Source: Bacteroidales bacterium (lineage in GTDB: Bacteria > Bacteroidota > Bacteroidia > Bacteroidales > GCA-2748055). Taken from it: a DNA stretch of 64,000 bases. The stretch is from the NCBI GenBank assembly GCA_023138875.1, contig JAGLOO010000058.1:1-64000 (forward strand). Reading direction: 5' to 3'. A program made the position numbers and the translations under genes. The notes beneath the pieces were generated by a model. That model was given only the letters and a program-made list of their open reading frames with translations, had not been told where the DNA came from and ran no database searches. Below, piece by piece: positions 60,223 through 64,000 of the stretch (the first letter of the stretch is position 1; the number at the start of each line of letters is the position of its first letter).

Positions 60223-61173
60223 CTATTTTTGGTGCTTGCCATTGTAGGCATCCACAATGGATATAACAAGGCGGTGGCGAATGATATCACGCTCATCAAA
60301 CCGAATGATCGATATCCCTTTGATCCCCTTTAAGATCCTTATGGCCTGAACGAGTCCCGAATCCTCGTGCCTGGGCAGGTCCACCTGTGAATCATCACCT
60401 GTTACAATAAACCTGGCATCAGGCCCCATCCGGGTAAGAAACATCTTAAACTGATTGGCAGTTGCATTCTGGGCCTCATCAAGGATGACGAAAGCATGAT
60501 CAAGGGTGCGCCCTCGCATATAGGCCAGCGGAGCGATCTGGATGGTTCCGTCCTCCAGAAACTGTATTAGTTTCTTGGCCGGGATCATATCCCTCAGGGC
60601 ATCATAGAGCGGTTGAAGGTACGGATCAAGCTTCTCCTTATAATCACCCGGAAGGAAGCCCAACTTCTCACCGGCCTCTACCGCCGGGCGGGTAAGTATA
60701 ATCCGCTTTACTTCGCGCTCTTTCAATGCCTTTACAGCCATGGCAATGGCTGTATATGTTTTACCTGTTCCAGCAGGTCCGACTGCGATCAGCAGGTCAT
60801 TGTTTTCCCCATCATCTACGAGCCGTTTCTGATTCACAGTAATAGCCCTGATCTTCCTCCCGCCTTCACCGTGCAAAATCACTTCATCATCAGGCCCGGG
60901 AGCATCCATTTTATGGTTTGCTTCACCCTTCAGAAGGTCCTCCATATCAGAAAGACTGACTGAATTAAATTTCCGGAGGTACCTGACAAACAGATCAACT
61001 TTTTCTTCGAACTCCTCCAGTCGTTTTTTCTCACCGGAAATTCGTATTTCATTCCCCCTGGAAATGATCTTCAGATCAGAAAATAATTTGATGAATTTAT
61101 TGAAGCGAACGTTGTTTACACCATAGAAATCAACCGGGTCGACACCTTCCAAATAGATCAGCTTTTCCGCCAT
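60223..61173 (-). CDS. phoH: PhoH-family ATPase
   Basis: A 316-residue P-loop ATPase. Walker A AVGPAGTGKTYTAIAMA near residue 133; the family segment LTRPAVEAGEKLGFLPGDYKEKLDPYLQPLYD; Walker B FVILDEAQNATANQFKMFLTRMG; and GDDSQVDLP. An N-terminal ~100-residue KH-like region (FNKFIKLFSDLKII, GNEIRISGEKKRLEEFE) precedes it, as in YbeZ. YbeZ acts with the RNase YbeY in ribosome and RNA quality control. It is divergent from the SAM hydrolase gene and upstream of purC. Confidence 0.94.
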   Translation of the reverse strand: MAEKLIYLEGVDPVDFYGVNNVRFNKFIKLFSDLKIISRGNEIRISGEKKRLEEFEEKVDLFVRYLRKFNSVSLSDMEDLLKGEANHKMDAPGPDDEVILHGEGGRKIRAITVNQKRLVDDGENNDLLIAVGPAGTGKTYTAIAMAVKALKEREVKRIILTRPAVEAGEKLGFLPGDYKEKLDPYLQPLYDALRDMIPAKKLIQFLEDGTIQIAPLAYMRGRTLDHAFVILDEAQNATANQFKMFLTRMGPDARFIVTGDDSQVDLPRHEDSGLVQAIRILKGIKGISIIRFDERDIIRHRLVISIVDAYNGKHQK

Positions 61174-61259
61174 AAATTAAATTATAATCACTACTTTTAG
61201 TTGTGCAAATTAAGCTGTTTTTTTTAACATTCCAATAAGAAAATCCCTACCGGAAACCC

Positions 61260-62045
61260 ATGCACATCATAACGCTCACGTCCGACTGGAATGAATACGA
61301 TTATTATGTTGCATCACTAAAAGGAAAACTGCTCTCCACCTGTCCCGAAGCAAGAATTGTTGACATTAATCACAGCGTAAAACAATTCAATACCGCACAG
61401 GCCGCTTTTGTTGTAAGAAACAGTTATCCTAACTTTCCTGAGAATACCATACATATCATAGCTGTAAACTCGGAACCGGAAGAAGGGGGACAACTACTTG
61501 CTGCACGGATGGACAACCAGTATTTTCTCTTTGCTGATAACGGTATGCTGGGATTACTGGGCGGAACAGAACCCGAGCTGGTTGTAAAACTCAATGAATC
61601 ACCGGAACATCGGTCAGACAGTTTTATTTCCATGTCCATTTTTGCTGAAATTGCCTGTGCCCTGGCCGCCGGAACTCCATTGAAGAAGCTGGGTACGCCG
61701 ACCAAAAGCTTTAACAAACAGGTCCCACTCAGGGCCACCATTGAGGATAATACCATTACAGGTAGTGTGATCTTTATCGATTCATATAAAAACGCCATTA
61801 CGAACATTTCAAAGGAGCTGTTTGACAGGGTCGGAAACGAAAAACCATTTGAGATCTTTGTCCAGAGCAAGCATTACATGGTAGACAGGATCAACAGCCG
61901 CTATAACGAATCTCCTGCAGGAGACCTGCTGGCCATATTTAATGCTGTTGGCCTGCTGGAAATTGCCATTCGCAACGGGAATGCCGCCAGTTTGCTAAAG
62001 CTAAATACCAGCTCGACCATCAGGGTTGAATTCAAAGAAAGATGA
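61260..62045 (+). CDS. SAM hydroxide adenosyltransferase-like (DUF62) enzyme
   Basis: A 261-residue protein. The opening TLTSDWNEYDYYVASLKGKL corresponds to the DUF62 N-terminal motif (TDFGxxDxYVG-type), with aromatic changes; VDINHSVKQFNTAQAAFVVRNSY, FLFADNGMLGLL (Asn-Gly near the active site) and the C-terminal strand domain (TGSVIFIDSYKNAITNISKELF) follow. Relatives hydrolyse SAM to adenosine and methionine, or use halide in fluorinases and chlorinases. A hydrolase is most likely. It ends one base before the mazG ATG, so the two are coupled. Confidence 0.9.
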   Translation: MHIITLTSDWNEYDYYVASLKGKLLSTCPEARIVDINHSVKQFNTAQAAFVVRNSYPNFPENTIHIIAVNSEPEEGGQLLAARMDNQYFLFADNGMLGLLGGTEPELVVKLNESPEHRSDSFISMSIFAEIACALAAGTPLKKLGTPTKSFNKQVPLRATIEDNTITGSVIFIDSYKNAITNISKELFDRVGNEKPFEIFVQSKHYMVDRINSRYNESPAGDLLAIFNAVGLLEIAIRNGNAASLLKLNTSSTIRVEFKER

Positions 62046-62046
62046 T

Positions 62047-62823
62047 ATGCACAGTACGGTAGAGAAATTGAAAGCCTTTGAGCGGCTTCTGGAGATCATG
62101 GATGAGTTGCGTGAGAAGTGCCCCTGGGACAGGGAGCAAACCATTGAAAGCCTGAGGAACCTGACCATTGAAGAGACCTATGAGCTTGCTGATGCCATTA
62201 TGGATCAGAACATGGACGAGATAAGGGAAGAACTTGGCGACCTGATCCTGCACATTGTATTCTATTCCAAAATTGGATCAGAAACAGAAGACTTTGACAT
62301 TGCTGATGTGATCAACAGTATCAACAAAAAACTGATTTTCAGACATCCCCATGTGTTTGAAGACCGAAAGGTAAAAGATTCGGGCGAGGTGGTGGAAAAC
62401 TGGGAAGAGATTAAAAGAAAAGAGGGAAACCGCAGTGTACTTGCAGGCGTACCCGTCTCATTACCCGCTATGATCAAATCTCACCGGATCCAGGATAAGG
62501 TCAGGGCCGTCGGTTTTGATTGGAAGAACAGGGATGAGGTATGGGAAAAAGTGATCGAAGAGATCAATGAAGTGAAGCATGAAGTTATGAATGGTAATGA
62601 CAGGGATAAAATGGAAGAAGAGGTGGGAGATCTTCTTTTCTCCATTGTAAATGCAGCCCGTTTATACGATATTGAACCGGAAACAGCCCTGGAGAAAACC
62701 AATCGAAAGTTCATTAAAAGATTCAGGTACATCGAGGAAAAGACCGGTCAATCTGGCAGGTCTCTAAAGGAAATGAGCATCGATGAGATGGAAATACTCT
62801 GGCAGGAAGCCAAGTCTATTTAG
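62047..62823 (+). CDS. mazG: Nucleoside triphosphate pyrophosphohydrolase MazG
   Basis: A 258-residue protein with two MazG helical domains. The first has LREKCPWDREQTIESLRNLTIEETYELADAI (split) with the EExxE...E..D Mg-binding pattern; the second has VIEEINEVKHEVMNGN and EEEVGDLLFSIVNAAR. It hydrolyses NTPs to NMP and pyrophosphate, lowering ppGpp or removing damaged nucleotides. The ATG at 62047 is preferred over an upstream TTG at 62026 because it starts one base after the SAM hydrolase stop. It overlaps the next gene convergently by eight bases. Confidence 0.94.
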   Translation: MHSTVEKLKAFERLLEIMDELREKCPWDREQTIESLRNLTIEETYELADAIMDQNMDEIREELGDLILHIVFYSKIGSETEDFDIADVINSINKKLIFRHPHVFEDRKVKDSGEVVENWEEIKRKEGNRSVLAGVPVSLPAMIKSHRIQDKVRAVGFDWKNRDEVWEKVIEEINEVKHEVMNGNDRDKMEEEVGDLLFSIVNAARLYDIEPETALEKTNRKFIKRFRYIEEKTGQSGRSLKEMSIDEMEILWQEAKSI

Positions 62824-63298
62824 AAGCTATATTATTCCCCTCGTCCGAATTCTTATTGTCAGAGGTTTTGGTCTGTTCTCCCTCAACAGGAGTTTCTTCC
62901 TTCTCAACCACCTCCAGCATATCATGGCTGCGTAGCTGGTTGTACCACTGGTACACCTTCTTAATGTCAGAAATATAGACCCGTTCCTCGTCATAATCGG
63001 GCACCAGTTCTTTAAAATAATCCATTAATTCGGCCGCAGACACTTTATGGGAAATGGTCTCCTTGCCCCCGGTCTTATCGTGGATCATCATGAATATGTC
63101 GGCAAGAGGTACTTCTTCCTCCTGGGTAAAAATGGCAATATCTTCCAGGGAGCTTACCCTCGCAGTAGCAGGGGCCACATGACGCTTGCTGTCCTCAATG
63201 GACTCCACAACAATACCATTGCGCGCCTGGGCAATTAACCTGAATAATCCTCCTTTGCCGGAAATTGAAAGAATATCTTTTAGTTTGATCGTGTTCAT
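62816..63298 (-). CDS. DUF5606-family protein
   Basis: A 160-residue cytoplasmic protein. The N-terminal half begins LKDILSISGKGGLFRLIAQARNGIVVESI (split), then SSLEDIAIFTQEEEVPLADIF and a segment ending VYQWYNQLRSHDML, typical of the Bacteroidota DUF5606 family. The last ~35 residues are low-complexity and acidic (EEKTPVEGEQ-like, then SDEGNN). The role is unknown. It lies 34 bases downstream of the TerB-DnaJ gene on the same strand. Confidence 0.8.
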   Translation of the reverse strand: MNTIKLKDILSISGKGGLFRLIAQARNGIVVESIEDSKRHVAPATARVSSLEDIAIFTQEEEVPLADIFMMIHDKTGGKETISHKVSAAELMDYFKELVPDYDEERVYISDIKKVYQWYNQLRSHDMLEVVEKEETPVEGEQTKTSDNKNSDEGNNIASK

Positions 63299-63332
63299 AA
63301 CCTGTCATAAAAATGATTCAAATATAGTACTT

Positions 63333-64000
63333 CTAGTTTAATCCGCGCTTCTTCTTAATCTGGTCGTAGGCATTTTGTACCTTCCTGAACTTCTCATGAG
63401 CCACTTTCTTAAAGTCTTCTCCCAGGTGACTCACTTTATCAGGATGGTACTTCATTGCCATGCGGCGATAAGCCTTTTTGACCTCATCGTCTGATGCAGT
63501 TGGTTCAATTTCCAGGATCTTAAATGATGCATCGGTTTGACTGACGAACATGGCCCTGATGCTCTGGAAGTCTGAATCAGAGATGCTCATATATCCTGAT
63601 ATTCTGTTAATTACAATATTTTCAGCATCGCTGACAGATCCGTCTGCAGAAGCAATCCCGAACAGAAAATGAAGCATTTCCAGCCGGTAGGAATAATCGA
63701 GTCGTTGTGACAATTGATGGGTCACATCCCTGAGGGGGATTTCCTGTTTCATAATATCCCTGAGCATAACCACTGCTTCTGTTGCTGTATCCTCCCCAAA
63801 ACGCGATACAAAGTACCTTTTAACATAGTCCAGTTCACTTTTCATAACCCTTCCGTCTGCTTTCATCACCGCAGCGATCAAAACAAGCAGTGAAGCTGCA
63901 TAATCACCCCTCAATGTCCTGCCTCGAACACTCCTGGTCTTTCCGGTAGTATCAGTAGTGCCTGAATCAAATATTGAACCTACTGCCAGACCAAGTATTC
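63333..64000 (-). CDS. TerB-DnaJ (DjlA-like) co-chaperone, 5' end cut by window
   Basis: The frame remains open to the right edge, so the N-terminus is missing. The translated part begins with a glycine-rich hydrophobic run (ILGLAVGSIFDSG), possibly the end of a membrane anchor, then a TerB-like helical domain (LIAAVMKADGRVMKSELDYV; FGIASADGSVSDAEN, both with paired acidic residues). A J-domain closes the protein: LEIEPTASDDEVKKAYRRMAMKYHPDKVSH with the HPD. This is the DjlA architecture; the family stimulates DnaK. The TTG at 63914 is not the true start. Confidence 0.9.
   Translation of the reverse strand, partial: ILGLAVGSIFDSGTTDTTGKTRSVRGRTLRGDYAASLLVLIAAVMKADGRVMKSELDYVKRYFVSRFGEDTATEAVVMLRDIMKQEIPLRDVTHQLSQRLDYSYRLEMLHFLFGIASADGSVSDAENIVINRISGYMSISDSDFQSIRAMFVSQTDASFKILEIEPTASDDEVKKAYRRMAMKYHPDKVSHLGEDFKKVAHEKFRKVQNAYDQIKKKRGLN

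Overview
The window reads as a chromosomal segment from a Bacteroidota bacterium, probably Bacteroidales or Marinilabiliales-like. The clues are two type IX secretion (Por/gliding) C-terminal sorting domains (14615-16129, 36341-36838), families largely confined to the phylum (DUF4831- and DUF5606-type proteins), a Fur regulator without the CXXC pairs, few Shine-Dalgarno sites, and promoters of the TTTG / TAnnTTTG type. The core genes have medium GC content. Two blocks (about 38.1-48.7 kb and 52.4-56.0 kb) are clearly richer in AT and look accessory. No rRNA, tRNA, CRISPR array or transposase was recognised.

Layout. 1-2205 (minus): a GntR/FadR regulator, a sugar-nucleotidyltransferase and a 4Fe-4S APS/PAPS reductase (cysH, cut by the window edge). 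2315-5794: a GHL10-type glycosidase and, divergently, a one-polypeptide fusion of a BadF-type amino-sugar kinase with MurQ etherase. 5841-12634 (minus): a complete aprBA-qmoABC operon for dissimilatory APS reduction or oxidation, preceded by a ClC channel gene. 14.6-24.4 kb: housekeeping genes (T9SS-exported FnIII protein, RelA/SpoT, Fur, PurA, acyl-CoA ligase, trans-sulfuration enzyme, LRR protein). 25.1-31.5 kb: a SAM-I riboswitch, a methionine-rich mini-ORF and the metY-metX-metH operon. 31.5-38 kb: mixed genes (WYL protein without its HTH, thioredoxin, MFS transporter, PepD, T9SS protein, DUF4831 lipoprotein). 38.1-41.2 kb: AT-rich genes including a PaaX-like regulator. 41.4-48.7 kb: RecD2 facing a 1606-residue exonuclease-RecQ-UvrD fusion. 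48.8-52.3 kb: Nnr and a POT transporter. 52.5-56.0 kb: an MNT-HepT toxin-antitoxin pair inside inverted repeats, then one intact and one deleted DUF1254 gene. 56-64 kb: phosphodiesterase, LysM/PBP1 lipid-cycle-type protein, PurC, PhoH, SAM hydrolase, MazG, DUF5606 and a TerB-DnaJ protein cut by the right edge.

How it fits together. Sulfur is a recurring theme: an assimilatory-type APS reductase, AprBA with its quinone-linked Qmo complex, and O-acetylhomoserine-based methionine synthesis under SAM control. Neither sat nor dsr genes lie in the window, so the direction and source of APS are unknown. The most unusual observations are the apr-qmo operon in a Bacteroidota genome, the exonuclease-RecQ-UvrD protein next to RecD2 in an accessory block, and the layered met leader (riboswitch, Met-rich peptide, alternative hairpins).
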